Assembly: GCF_023101145.1 (NCBI RefSeq)
Contig: NZ_CP073714.1
Span: 7,502,001-7,566,000 of the forward strand
DNA: 64,000 nt
Direction of reading: 5' to 3'
From: Paenibacillus pabuli
GTDB lineage: Bacteria; Bacillota; Bacilli; Paenibacillales; Paenibacillaceae
Below are positions 41,704-51,097 of the stretch, in pieces; position 1 is the first letter of the stretch, and each line of letters starts with the position of its first letter. Below the pieces are notes generated by a model. It did not search any database and was not told where the DNA came from. It worked only from the letters and a program-made list of their open reading frames with translations. A program made the position numbers and the translations under genes.

Positions 41704-43537
41704 GGTGCTCACCTCCTTCCTCACGCATCGGAAGCGTGAACGTTACCGTCGTCCCCACGTCCACCTCGGACTCCAGTGAGATATGACCATCATGAGCCTT
41801 CACAATTTCCCGGGCAATGGACAATCCAAGCCCTGTACCGCCCATGCTGCGGGAACGGGCCTTGTCTACGCGGTAAAATCGTTCAAAAATGCGATCCAGA
41901 TCCCGCTGTGGAATCCCCATGCCCGTATCGGTCACCGATATAGCAAGAGTATGATCATCATTGCGCCTAGCTGCAATAGTAATTGTGCCGCCTTCGAGCG
42001 TGTATTTCAACGCATTGGACACAACATTATCAAGCACCTGGTCGATTTGATCGCGATCCAGCGGAACCGCTGGAATCCCGTTCTCTACAGAAAGCACAGG
42101 TTGAATATCCTTCTGATGCATCTGGAACGAAAAACGGTCCGACACTTCTTCCAACATCTCCATGATGTCGGTTGGCTGTTTGCGCAACATCGCTTCCTTG
42201 GAATCGAGTCTGGACAGATGCAGCAAATCCGTAACTAAGCGAATCATGCGCTCTGTCTCATTCTGGATTACCCCAACAAATCGCCCAGCGAGCTGCGGAT
42301 CTTCCAGAGCTCCATCATCCAGCGCTTCCGCGTAGCTCTTGATGGTCGTCAGCGGTGTACGTAGCTCATGAGAGACATTCGCCACGAATTCACGCCGTGA
42401 TGCTTCCAGTTCTTCCTGCTCCGTAACGTCCTGAAGCACAGCGATCGTGCCTGTGATGCCCAGCTCACGACGATGAACCGGTGTAAATGTCATGCGGATG
42501 ACAACGGGATCTTCTTGTCCCGCAGGCGCAATCTGGAGCAGTGTCGAACCTGTAAAGCCACTGGCTAACGCTTCTGCATCTTCCGGATCGATGCCCAGCA
42601 ATACGGCAAAGTGCCTTCCTTCAATGTCCGCCGGACGCATGCCCAGAATGCTGCTGGCACGGCGGTTCACCAGAATGACTTTGCCATATTCGTCTGTTGC
42701 GACCACGCCATCGCTCATATTGGTGAGAATGGACGTGAGCTTCTCTTTCTCCTCTTCGTTCTGGGAGAGTGCATCCCGGAGCCTGCTGGTCATATAGTTG
42801 AACGCCCGACTAAGCTGTCCAATCTCATCCGTTCCGAATACAGGGGTCTGCTGGTCGAAGTTGCCTTCCGCGACCGCCGTCGCCCTTCGTGTGACTTCCT
42901 TGATGGGCTGTGTAATCGTATGTGACAGAATGACACCAAGCACTGCAGTTAATACCAAGGCGATCAAAATACCGGAGATAAAAATCTTGTTAATGCCCTC
43001 CATTGTGGCATATAACTCATTCATTGAAGCGGCGATGTAGACCGCGCCGATAATCTTGCCGCCGGACAGTACCGGCTTGGCAACGACTTTTTTGCGGACA
43101 TTATCCTCGTCCACGATATATTCCTCATTGTCCCGAATGCCTTGCAGCGCACGGCTGACAACAGTCTGGGTGTTTTTGCGCCCAACATAGTCCGAATGGG
43201 AACTTAGCGAGGTGGTCAGCACTTTGCCGCTAGCATCCAGCACCTGAATCTCGGCGCCGTTAATGTTGAACAGATTGTTCACCAATACTCGCAGATTTTC
43301 CGTTTTGTCCTCGCCAGCCTCAGCTTCTCCACCAGCCATTGTCTCCCCTACAAGCACAGACAGCATTTCAGCCCGTGCCTGCAAATCCTCCGTGAAGTTG
43401 CTGGTCAGCGAGTTCTTCATCGCACTGACAAAATAAACGCCGATCAATTGCATTGCAATCAGAATCAGCAGTACATAGATAATAATCAATTTCGCCTGAA
43501 TCGTTCGAAAGAACGAAAATCGCGAGAAACGCCCCAT
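41687..43537 (-). CDS. walK: WalK sensor histidine kinase
   Basis: 616 residues, with two membrane helices (about 13-37 and 184-206), an extracytoplasmic sensor of PAS-like type, HAMP (about 207-260), PAS (about 265-375), HisKA with His390 in SHELRTPLTTI and a HATPase domain ending in SMGGTGLGLSIA. It controls cell-wall hydrolase genes via WalR and is essential in most Bacillales. It overlaps walR by one base and walH by 17. Confidence 0.97.
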   Translation of the reverse strand: MGRFSRFSFFRTIQAKLIIIYVLLILIAMQLIGVYFVSAMKNSLTSNFTEDLQARAEMLSVLVGETMAGGEAEAGEDKTENLRVLVNNLFNINGAEIQVLDASGKVLTTSLSSHSDYVGRKNTQTVVSRALQGIRDNEEYIVDEDNVRKKVVAKPVLSGGKIIGAVYIAASMNELYATMEGINKIFISGILIALVLTAVLGVILSHTITQPIKEVTRRATAVAEGNFDQQTPVFGTDEIGQLSRAFNYMTSRLRDALSQNEEEKEKLTSILTNMSDGVVATDEYGKVILVNRRASSILGMRPADIEGRHFAVLLGIDPEDAEALASGFTGSTLLQIAPAGQEDPVVIRMTFTPVHRRELGITGTIAVLQDVTEQEELEASRREFVANVSHELRTPLTTIKSYAEALDDGALEDPQLAGRFVGVIQNETERMIRLVTDLLHLSRLDSKEAMLRKQPTDIMEMLEEVSDRFSFQMHQKDIQPVLSVENGIPAVPLDRDQIDQVLDNVVSNALKYTLEGGTITIAARRNDDHTLAISVTDTGMGIPQRDLDRIFERFYRVDKARSRSMGGTGLGLSIAREIVKAHDGHISLESEVDVGTTVTFTLPMREEGGEHLERAD

Positions 43538-44259
43538 TATATCCCCACGCTTTTGGGACTGCGCACGAGATAACCCAGCCCGCGGCGAGTCAGAATCGTT
43601 TCCGGTTTGCTCGGGTTCTCCTCAATCTTCTCACGCAGACGACGAATCGTAACATCCACGGTACGCACATCCCCGAAATATTCATATCCCCATACCGCCT
43701 GCAGCAGATGTTCACGTGTCATGACCTTGCCAGAATGCTTCGCCATATAATAGAGAAGTTCATACTCACGGTGGGTCAGATCCAGCGGTTCGCCGCCTTT
43801 GTAAGCTGTATACATGTCCATATCAAACGCCAGATCAAATAAACGCATAACTTGCTTTTCCTCGTCTTCTGGCGCTTCAGCCGTGATGGCAGGCTTTTGA
43901 CGTCTGCGCATCTGTGCTTTTACCCGGGCAAGCAGCTCACGCGTACTGAAAGGCTTTGTCACGTAATCATCCGCACCCAGCTCCAGACCGAGCACCTTGT
44001 CGATCTCGCCATCCTTTGCGGTCAGCATAATGATTGGCATTTCCAGATGGGCACGCACCTCGCGGCACACATCCATACCATCCTTACCCGGCAGCATCAA
44101 ATCCAACAGCATCAGATCCGGCTTCTCGGATAACGCCAGTTCAACCGCACGAATGCCATCAAAAGCGCAGATGACCTCGTACCCCTCTTTTTCCAAATTA
44201 AACTTCAGAATGTCCGCAATGGGCTGTTCATCGTCCACCACCAAAATCTTCCCCTGCAT
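43537..44259 (-). CDS. walR: WalR response regulator
   Basis: 240 residues. Receiver domain with phosphoacceptor Asp53 (LLDLMLPG) and Lys in TKPFSTREL, then an OmpR-type winged helix (about 135-235; TVDVTIRRLREKIEENPSKP). Essential activator of cell-wall remodelling genes; see the WalR box at 46225. It is first in the wal operon. Confidence 0.97.
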   Translation of the reverse strand: MQGKILVVDDEQPIADILKFNLEKEGYEVICAFDGIRAVELALSEKPDLMLLDLMLPGKDGMDVCREVRAHLEMPIIMLTAKDGEIDKVLGLELGADDYVTKPFSTRELLARVKAQMRRRQKPAITAEAPEDEEKQVMRLFDLAFDMDMYTAYKGGEPLDLTHREYELLYYMAKHSGKVMTREHLLQAVWGYEYFGDVRTVDVTIRRLREKIEENPSKPETILTRRGLGYLVRSPKSVGI

Positions 44260-44526
44260 CGGCTGTCTTCACCCCTGTATCCTGCTTGATCCGCCTGAGC
44301 GGTCTATCTCTCTTCTTTGTCTTATATAAATTGTATTTTTCACGATTTCGTTGACCATAGTGCATATCATATGGCTTGTTGCCTATAGTCTATAGTTTAA
44401 CATACCTGAAGCACCGTCACATCCCGATCAGGGCCAATATGCACTCCAAACTGAAAAATTTTTACAGCAGCAAAAAACAAGGCCAGCACCAACTGCCAAC
44501 CTCGCTCTGGAATGCAATATAACTAA

Positions 44527-46059
44527 CTAATTTAAGTATGTCAACGGATTTTCCACCGTTCCGTTCTTGATAATCTCGAAATGCAGATGCGTTCCGGTCG
44601 AACGACCCGTGTTGCCCATGACGCCGATGCTCTCACCTTTTTCGACGACTTGTCCAACCTTAACGCCGATGCTGTTCAAGTGTCCATAAAGTGTTTCGTA
44701 TCCATTACGATGGTTAATGATAATAACATTGCCGTAACCACTCTTCTGTCCTGCAAAAGTAATCACGCCTTCATCAGACGCTTTCACGTCCCTGTTTCCT
44801 ACAAGATCAACACCTTTGTGTTGGCGACCCCAGCGTTGTCCAAAGCTGCTGCTCATCGTTGCATTGGATACCGGCCAAGCAAATTCACCTGTACCTTCAC
44901 CAACCACTTTGGTTCCACTCAGGACGACTTCAGTAACCGCTGCCTTGATGACTTCCTGGCCAAGCCATTCCTCCTGAACGACTTCACCGTTTTCCTTCGT
45001 TATCCGATATTGCATGCTTTTCAGACCGCTCTGACCTGGACGCACCACTTTGGTTGTGCCTGCTTTGAGCTCAGCACTTTTGCGTACTTCCACCTGCGGT
45101 TTAATCTCAATCTGTTCCACCACCTGCTCAACCGATTTAACAGTAACAGCAGGCTTTGGCACCGTCAGTGTAAGCTCGTCTCCGATTTGCAGCGACGTTT
45201 CTTTGATGCCCGGGTTATGTTTGCGAATCTCGCTTTGCGTAATTTCATATTTCGCAGCAATGGAAGAGATCGTATCTCCTTCACGCACCACATAGGTTAC
45301 AGGCGCGTCTTTACCAACGGTTAAAGCTTTAACCGCCTCGGACACATCCCATATTTTGTTTGGATCAGCCTTCACCACATCTGTCGCCACATCTTCCTTG
45401 ATACCTACAGATTTCAGTGTAGTACTCGGCCCCTCGGCTTTCTTCAATGAGTTTGCCGATACCGACTTCGTCTTGAGCGAGCTGCGCACAGCCGATGCCG
45501 ATATGTATTTGTTCTGCACTTGTTCCAGAATCGCATCAGCTGTTGCCTGATCCTTCACAATGCCGATTACTTCACCGTCTACCTTGAGCTCTACACCCTT
45601 GGCATAAGCGGTGAGCATGTCTCCGAGCTTGTCCAACGTCTCATCGCTGTTCACTACGGGTTTGTATGCTTTAATGGTTTCGGTCGTGATGCCGTCTGTG
45701 TTCAGCACCATTTCCGCATCTGGATATTTATTTTGGAATTCCTCGGTTTTATCTGCAAATAATTTCTGTAATTGCGCCTCATTCGTGATGGTGCCAATCT
45801 CTTTTCCTTTGACCATCACTTTATAATATGGGACGGTGTTTGCAGCAACGTATTGTTTGCCTGCGAATCCGATCGATGCAGCGATGAACAAACCGCATGC
45901 TGCTGTAATGATCCATTTGCGCGAGGCCAGAACGCGCTTTTTGTTACCACTGAAGTTGGACATGCTCATGTTGTTTTTGTCTTCGGCCGTCCGGTGTTCC
46001 CCGGATTGTTCGTGTTCCCGGTTCTTGCCCGGTTGGCGTATGCCTCTGAAACCTTTCAT
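44527..46059 (-). CDS. M23 family peptidoglycan endopeptidase with LysM and G5 domains
   Basis: 510 residues. Membrane anchor at about 47-65, a YabE/DUF348-like region (65-200), LysM (about 255-300; YVVREGDTISSIAAKYEITQ), G5 domain (about 310-385) and a C-terminal M23 domain with HKGVDL and GTHLHFEI zinc ligands. It should cleave peptide cross-links in the wall. A perfect WalR box and a sigma-A promoter lie upstream, so it is a likely WalR target. ATG 46059 after AAAAGGAGAG. Confidence 0.93.
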   Translation of the reverse strand: MKGFRGIRQPGKNREHEQSGEHRTAEDKNNMSMSNFSGNKKRVLASRKWIITAACGLFIAASIGFAGKQYVAANTVPYYKVMVKGKEIGTITNEAQLQKLFADKTEEFQNKYPDAEMVLNTDGITTETIKAYKPVVNSDETLDKLGDMLTAYAKGVELKVDGEVIGIVKDQATADAILEQVQNKYISASAVRSSLKTKSVSANSLKKAEGPSTTLKSVGIKEDVATDVVKADPNKIWDVSEAVKALTVGKDAPVTYVVREGDTISSIAAKYEITQSEIRKHNPGIKETSLQIGDELTLTVPKPAVTVKSVEQVVEQIEIKPQVEVRKSAELKAGTTKVVRPGQSGLKSMQYRITKENGEVVQEEWLGQEVIKAAVTEVVLSGTKVVGEGTGEFAWPVSNATMSSSFGQRWGRQHKGVDLVGNRDVKASDEGVITFAGQKSGYGNVIIINHRNGYETLYGHLNSIGVKVGQVVEKGESIGVMGNTGRSTGTHLHFEIIKNGTVENPLTYLN

Positions 46060-46166
46060 GATTCTCTCCTTTTCAGCACTTCTTAGTTCGCATTTCTGTC
46101 AAGACATCACCCATTGTGTCTGTCCCATGCTTGTCGATATTTGTATTCGGGTGTCCGCAAATCAGG

Positions 46167-46194
46167 ACTTTAGCTGCGCTTGTAAAAGTGTCAA
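46167..46194 (-). promoter_or_regulatory. Sigma-A promoter of the M23 gene
   Basis: On the minus strand TTGACA (46194-46189), 16 bp, TAAAGT (46172-46167). Confidence 0.6.
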
Positions 46195-46224
46195 AATTTT
46201 AACCTTTTATCACACCCGTATACT

Positions 46225-46241
46225 TTAACACAGGTTTTACA
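46225..46241 (-). promoter_or_regulatory. WalR binding site
   Basis: The minus strand reads TGTAAAACCTGTGTTAA, a perfect fit to the published WalR consensus TGTWAH-N5-TGTWAH. It lies 30 bp upstream of the -35 box, the position expected for activation. Confidence 0.78.
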
Positions 46242-46437
46242 CTCATTTCAACTGTACACATCATAGCGCAAAGCCGCGCCACGCTTGGTTTTCCTGTATT
46301 ATCCATAAGATGGCATAACGAAATTCTTCTCCGTAACGCCTCTACTTCAGGTGTACTATGTACTTTTGATCACCTTTTAAGACTAGGTTCTAAGACCCAC
46401 CGAAATGTGTTTTACTTTTCATAAAAATACAAACTGA

Positions 46438-46470
46438 AATCCCTCGCCAGATCAAGTCTGGTGAGGGATT
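46438..46470. terminator. Terminator-like hairpin after the 46557-47336 gene
   Basis: AATCCCTCGCCAGA / TCTGGTGAGGGATT (one G-T pair) with a 5-nt loop; the T tract on the minus strand is short (TTTCAGTTT). Confidence 0.6.
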
Positions 46471-46556
46471 CATGAAAGTCATACTATAGGATGCCTCGAG
46501 ATGGCCGGATTGTATTCTACCACTTTTTTCTTTTCCTTGGCCTTCATAAACAGAGT

Positions 46557-47336
46557 TTACTCCGCCTGAAGGACCTCCATTAGGTTGTCGTATTCTTCGC
46601 TGGTTAAATACTTGGAAATTACCTGCTCAATATCGCGAAGCTCCTGTTCAGTCAGGCCGCCTTCCATGGCGCTTGAGATCTGCTGCATTTCTTTCTGAGG
46701 CAGCTTGTTCATCAGCAGACTGAAAATCTTTTCTTTTTCCTCTAACGGCAGCTTGTCCTTCTTGCCTGTAATGTCATCCGGGGATACGACAATCTCATCA
46801 TTACCTGAAGAAGCCGTACCATTGGAATTTGCACCTGTTCCATTACCTGATTCTGTACCATTTTCAACTGTTGTCCCTGAGTCGTTACCCTCACTTGTGC
46901 CGGCGTCTATCCCTGTGCCAACGCTCCCTCCTGAACCGGACCCTGTAGCGGAGGAATCCGTTCCTGAGCCTGCTCCTTGGCCCTCGTCTGATCCCGTATC
47001 TCGCTCAGGGTTGTTGCCTGTATTCGCGCCTGTTTCTCCATTCTCTGTTCCATTCCCCATGACAGATATTGCATCTTCCGGGACGTGTTCCTCTTCCGCT
47101 CCTGCCGGCTGATCTGTCGTGCCCGTTCCCGGCTTCTTCTCCTCACCGGACTTACCTCCCAATGCACCCTGAAACATGGCCGTTAACCCCATGGGCTGGC
47201 CTTCCCACTGAATATTAAAACTCGCCAGCAGCGATTTTACATATGACTGAACGATTAATCCGGTTGTCAGCAGGGTCAGTGAACTGACCAGCAACACGGT
47301 AAGCAATACTTTGATGAACCATTGAAGCAACTTCAT
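46557..47336 (-). CDS. Membrane-anchored protein with long Gly/Ser/Thr-rich region
   Basis: 259 residues from ATG 47336 (GGAGGGAGAG). One N-terminal membrane helix (KLLQWFIKVLLTVLLVSSLT), then ~130 residues of low-complexity G/S/T/E/N, then a helical C-terminus (MNKLPQKEMQQISSAMEGGL, then EYDNLMEVLQ). I do not recognise a family. The repeat-rich middle would be a flexible spacer through the wall. Confidence 0.75.
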   Translation of the reverse strand: MKLLQWFIKVLLTVLLVSSLTLLTTGLIVQSYVKSLLASFNIQWEGQPMGLTAMFQGALGGKSGEEKKPGTGTTDQPAGAEEEHVPEDAISVMGNGTENGETGANTGNNPERDTGSDEGQGAGSGTDSSATGSGSGGSVGTGIDAGTSEGNDSGTTVENGTESGNGTGANSNGTASSGNDEIVVSPDDITGKKDKLPLEEKEKIFSLLMNKLPQKEMQQISSAMEGGLTEQELRDIEQVISKYLTSEEYDNLMEVLQAE

Positions 47337-47452
47337 TTCCGTTCTCTCCCTCCGTTTTCCGACCCCATACCTCAATCGATGTTCAGGATCTATGAGTCTA
47401 CTGTTAACCAGTATTGACGGAAATTCGGGGATTATATCAGGGTGGCGTGCGA

Positions 47453-47490
47453 AAAACCCCAGCCATCGCTATTTAAGCGATAACTGGGGC
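47453..47490 (-). terminator. Terminator of purA
   Basis: CCCCAG..ATCGCT and AGCGAT..CTGGGG pairing; on the minus strand followed by TTTTT. Confidence 0.85.
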
Positions 47491-47561
47491 TCTATGATAC
47501 CTGTATAGGCTTACCATTTGGATGAAGGTTTAACTTAGTATTGCAGGGTTAACCCAGCTGC

Positions 47562-48848
47562 TTATTCATAGATAGGAAGAACCTGATTTGTTTGCTCACG
47601 GTTACGGCCTACAGAGAAGATAGCAATTGGAATACCTGTCAGTTCGGAAACACGTTTCACATAGTTCTGTGTGTTCACAGGCAGATCTTCCAGCTTCTTC
47701 GCCATAGTGATATCTTCGCTCCAACCTGGGAGCTCTTCGTATACCGCTTCACATTCTGCCAGCATTTTCAGGCTTGCCGGATAGTGAGTGATAACCTCGC
47801 CGCGGAATTTGTATCCTGTGCAGATTTTCACCGTTTCCAGACCCGTCATTACATCCAGGGAGTTCAGGGACAGACCCGTAATTCCGCTGACACGACGAGC
47901 GTGACGAACCACAACACTGTCGAACCAGCCGACACGACGCGGACGTCCCGTTACAGTACCGTACTCATGTCCGGTCTCACGAATTTGGTCACCAACTGCA
48001 TCATGCAGCTCTGTCGGGAAAGGACCATCTCCTACACGTGTTGTATAGGCTTTAGCCACACCGATAACCTGCTGAATACGAGCTGGGCCAACGCCGGAAC
48101 CGATACATACGCCGCCTGCGGACGGGTTGGATGAAGTAACAAAAGGATACGTTCCTTGGTCAAGATCCAACATAACGCCTTGTGCGCCTTCAAATAATAC
48201 TTTTTTGTTCTCATCGATGTATTCGTTGAGCACAACGGATGTATCACGTACGTAAGGACGCAGGATTTCCGCATATCCCAGGTAATCTTTCAGAATTTCT
48301 TCAACATCTACAGGCTCGCCGCCATAGACTTGCTCGATTACACGGTTCTTTTCTTTTACCAAATGACGCAGTTTCAGTTCGAACTCTTCCGCATCAAGCA
48401 GATCAACCATACGAATACCGATACGGGCTGATTTGTCCATGTAACATGGGCCAATTCCCTTGCCTGTTGTACCGATTTTGTTCGGGCCTTTGCTCTCTTC
48501 TTCCAATGCATCCAATACCATGTGATATGGCAAGATGATGTGTGCGCGTTCGCTGATGGACAGGTTTTTGGTCGTAAAGTCATTGTCGTGAATATAGTTA
48601 ATTTCTTCAATGAGTGCCTTCGGGTTGATAACCATCCCGTTACCAATTACACATGCTTTATCTGTGTAGAAGATACCCGATGGGATCATCGTCAATTTAT
48701 ATTTTTTGTTATCGATCAGAATCGTGTGTCCTGCATTGTTACCGCCTTGGTAACGAGCAACCACATCTGCGGATTCCGCCAAATAATCTGTAATCTTGCC
48801 TTTACCTTCGTCTCCCCATTGCGTTCCCACTACAACTACCGTTGACAT
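47562..48848 (-). CDS. purA: Adenylosuccinate synthetase
   Basis: 428 residues from ATG 48848. GTQWGDEGKGKITDYLA (IMP/GTP site), NAGHTIL, GTTGKGIGPCYMDKSAR, and the C-terminal TGIPIAIFSVGRNREQTN. First step of AMP synthesis from IMP with GTP and aspartate. A good sigma-A promoter lies at 49019-49047, giving a ~170-nt leader. Confidence 0.97.
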   Translation of the reverse strand: MSTVVVVGTQWGDEGKGKITDYLAESADVVARYQGGNNAGHTILIDNKKYKLTMIPSGIFYTDKACVIGNGMVINPKALIEEINYIHDNDFTTKNLSISERAHIILPYHMVLDALEEESKGPNKIGTTGKGIGPCYMDKSARIGIRMVDLLDAEEFELKLRHLVKEKNRVIEQVYGGEPVDVEEILKDYLGYAEILRPYVRDTSVVLNEYIDENKKVLFEGAQGVMLDLDQGTYPFVTSSNPSAGGVCIGSGVGPARIQQVIGVAKAYTTRVGDGPFPTELHDAVGDQIRETGHEYGTVTGRPRRVGWFDSVVVRHARRVSGITGLSLNSLDVMTGLETVKICTGYKFRGEVITHYPASLKMLAECEAVYEELPGWSEDITMAKKLEDLPVNTQNYVKRVSELTGIPIAIFSVGRNREQTNQVLPIYE

Positions 48849-49018
48849 AGTACATACCTCCGTGGGTGCCTTGCGCACCTTTGTATTGGTCTGTCCGTCC
48901 TCTATCTCGGCAGGAATTTGAAGTGAAATTACCGCGGAGAAGCGTGCTAACGGACAGTGAAAATCCCCCTCGGTTTACATCCAAGGGAAGGTTTTCGCTG
49001 CTTTAACGCAGCAGTACT

Positions 49019-49047
49019 AGTGTACCAGTCCCTTTTTTCAAAGTCAA
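49019..49047 (-). promoter_or_regulatory. Sigma-A promoter of purA
   Basis: On the minus strand TTGACT (49047-49042), 17 bp, TACACT (49024-49019). Confidence 0.75.
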
Positions 49048-49114
49048 ATCAAATGGCGAACAATTAGATATAGTCCAACTGTAATGTTCGGAATTGACTC
49101 CATATTTCGACGCA

Positions 49115-49162
49115 AAAAACCGGCGAAGCCAGTCAAATCTTGCTTGACGGCTAACCCCGGTT
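49115..49162 (-). terminator. Terminator of the dnaB transcript
   Basis: AACCGG, GCC and GTCAA blocks pair across a 7-nt loop; on the minus strand followed by TTTTTT. Confidence 0.82.
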
Positions 49163-49290
49163 ATACGCTACGCATTTAAATCAAACGCTATATGTCGTAT
49201 TCACAACGTATTTATGAGTTCATATGATCTAACGGTTGATATCAGGGACAGACGATTTCACTTCCCAATCAAGCAGAGTGTGTCTGCCCC

Positions 49291-50652
49291 CTACATGGCA
49301 AAGGCATCATTATGTGCCCGTTCGTAGTTAACGAATTTATTAAAGTTTTTCAGGAAGACCAGTTCCACTGTACCTACCGGACCATTACGCTGTTTTGCGA
49401 TAATAATCTCGATAATGTTTTTCTTCTCGGTCTCCTGGTTATAGTAATCATCCCGGTACAGGAACGCAACGATGTCGGCATCTTGCTCGATTGAACCCGA
49501 TTCCCGCAAGTCACTCATCATCGGACGTTTGTCCTGACGCTGCTCTACACCCCGACTCAGCTGAGACAAGGCAATGACCGGAACTTCCAATTCCCGGCCA
49601 ATCTGTTTCAGTGTACGTGAAATCTCGGATACCTCTTGTTGACGGTTCTCGCCGGCTTTACCACGTCCACTAATCAATTGGAGGTAGTCAATCAGAATCA
49701 TGCCGAGACCTTTCTCCTTCTTGAGACGGCGGCATTTCGCACGGATATCCGCTACAGTGATCCCTGGTGTATCATCAATGTAGATGTTTGCTTCGTTCAA
49801 GGCCGCAATGCCCATCGTCAGCTTCTGCCAGTCTTCGTCCCCTTTGAATTCCCCTGTACGAAGAACTCCAGCGTCCAGATTGGCTTCCGCACAGATCATC
49901 CGTTGTACGAGCTGTGCAGCGGACATCTCCAGACTGAAAATGGCTACCGTTTCTTGTGCCCGAATGCCTACATTCTGAGCGATATTCAAAGCGAAGGCCG
50001 TTTTACCTACGGATGGACGTGCCGCTACAATGATCAAGTCACTACGCTGGAACCCGGCTGTCATCTTGTCCAAATCGATGAACCCTGATGGAATGCCCGT
50101 TGTATTCCCTCGGTTCTGATGCAGCGTTTCGACTTTATCGAATACTTCCATGAGTACATCCTGAATGGCAATAAAACCACTACTGGATCGGCGGTTGGAA
50201 ATTTCCAGAATGCGCCGCTCGGCTTCACCAAGCATGGCTGCGACATCCTCGCCGCCCGTATATCCTTCACTAACGATCTGCGTAGCCGTACGAATCAATC
50301 GTCGCAGCATCGATTTCTCTTCGATAATCTGAGCGTAATAATCCACGTTCGCAGCAGTTGGAACACCATGAGCCAGCTTGGCCAAATAACTGACGCCACC
50401 GATGTCCTCGAGCTCGCCTTTATCCTTCAGCAGCGAAGTCAGTGTCACGAGGTCAATCGGTTGATTTCCCTCGCCAAGCTGGATCATTGCTTCAAAAATT
50501 AATTGATGGGGCTTATCATAGAAATCCTCGGTTTGCACCCGTTCCATCGCTGTAATCAGAGCTTCGCCCTGCAACAGGATTGCACCCAGCACCGCCTGTT
50601 CGGCTTCCAGGTTCTGTGGGGGAATCCGGTCGAATAACATTTCGCCGCCCAT
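49291..50652 (-). CDS. dnaB: Replicative DNA helicase DnaB
   Basis: 453 residues. N-terminal domain starting LFDRIPPQNLEAEQAVLGAI, then the RecA-like part with Walker A ARPSVGKTAFALNIAQN and MILIDYLQLISG (Walker B). Hexameric fork helicase. GGAGGAG before ATG 50652 is inside the end of rplI, so the two are coupled. Confidence 0.97.
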   Translation of the reverse strand: MGGEMLFDRIPPQNLEAEQAVLGAILLQGEALITAMERVQTEDFYDKPHQLIFEAMIQLGEGNQPIDLVTLTSLLKDKGELEDIGGVSYLAKLAHGVPTAANVDYYAQIIEEKSMLRRLIRTATQIVSEGYTGGEDVAAMLGEAERRILEISNRRSSSGFIAIQDVLMEVFDKVETLHQNRGNTTGIPSGFIDLDKMTAGFQRSDLIIVAARPSVGKTAFALNIAQNVGIRAQETVAIFSLEMSAAQLVQRMICAEANLDAGVLRTGEFKGDEDWQKLTMGIAALNEANIYIDDTPGITVADIRAKCRRLKKEKGLGMILIDYLQLISGRGKAGENRQQEVSEISRTLKQIGRELEVPVIALSQLSRGVEQRQDKRPMMSDLRESGSIEQDADIVAFLYRDDYYNQETEKKNIIEIIIAKQRNGPVGTVELVFLKNFNKFVNYERAHNDAFAM

Positions 50653-50653
50653 C

Positions 50654-51097
50654 TTACTCCTCCGTTACCTGTACCTTCAAGGTAGCCTTCACTTCAGGGT
50701 GAACCTTGACGGTAACTTGCGTTACGCCGAGTGTGCGAATAGGCTCGTCCAGTTCAATTTTGCGTTTGTCGACTTTCAAACCTTTCGCTGCCAGAGCTTC
50801 TGCGATTTGTTTGGTCGTGATTGCACCGAACAGACGGCCGCCTTCGCCGGATTTTGCTTTCAGTTCGGTCACTTCAGCTTCCAGCTTCTTAGCCAGAGCT
50901 TCCGCTTCTGCTTTCTCTTCCTGCTTACGTCTGTCTTCCGCTGCCTTCTGGTTGTCCAATGTTTTCATGTTACCATCTGTTGCTGGACGTGCGATTCCCC
51001 GTGGCAGAAGGAAGTTCTGTGCGTATCCCTCAGACACTTCCTTCACTTGTCCTTTTTTACCTTGACCCTTCATATCTTTTATAAAAATGACTTTCAT
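50654..51097 (-). CDS. rplI: 50S ribosomal protein L9
   Basis: 147 residues. MKVIFIKDMKGQGKKGQVKE, VSEGYAQNFLLPRGIA is the L9 signature, then the long helix and C-terminal domain. Overlaps gdpP by 4 bp and is 1 bp from dnaB. Confidence 0.97.
   Translation of the reverse strand: MKVIFIKDMKGQGKKGQVKEVSEGYAQNFLLPRGIARPATDGNMKTLDNQKAAEDRRKQEEKAEAEALAKKLEAEVTELKAKSGEGGRLFGAITTKQIAEALAAKGLKVDKRKIELDEPIRTLGVTQVTVKVHPEVKATLKVQVTEE

Noticed and set aside
40738..46086. Several plus-strand frames of 100-250 codons opposite walH, walK, walR and the M23 gene
   Set aside because: Shadows of well-identified genes, no start signals, no recognisable domains.
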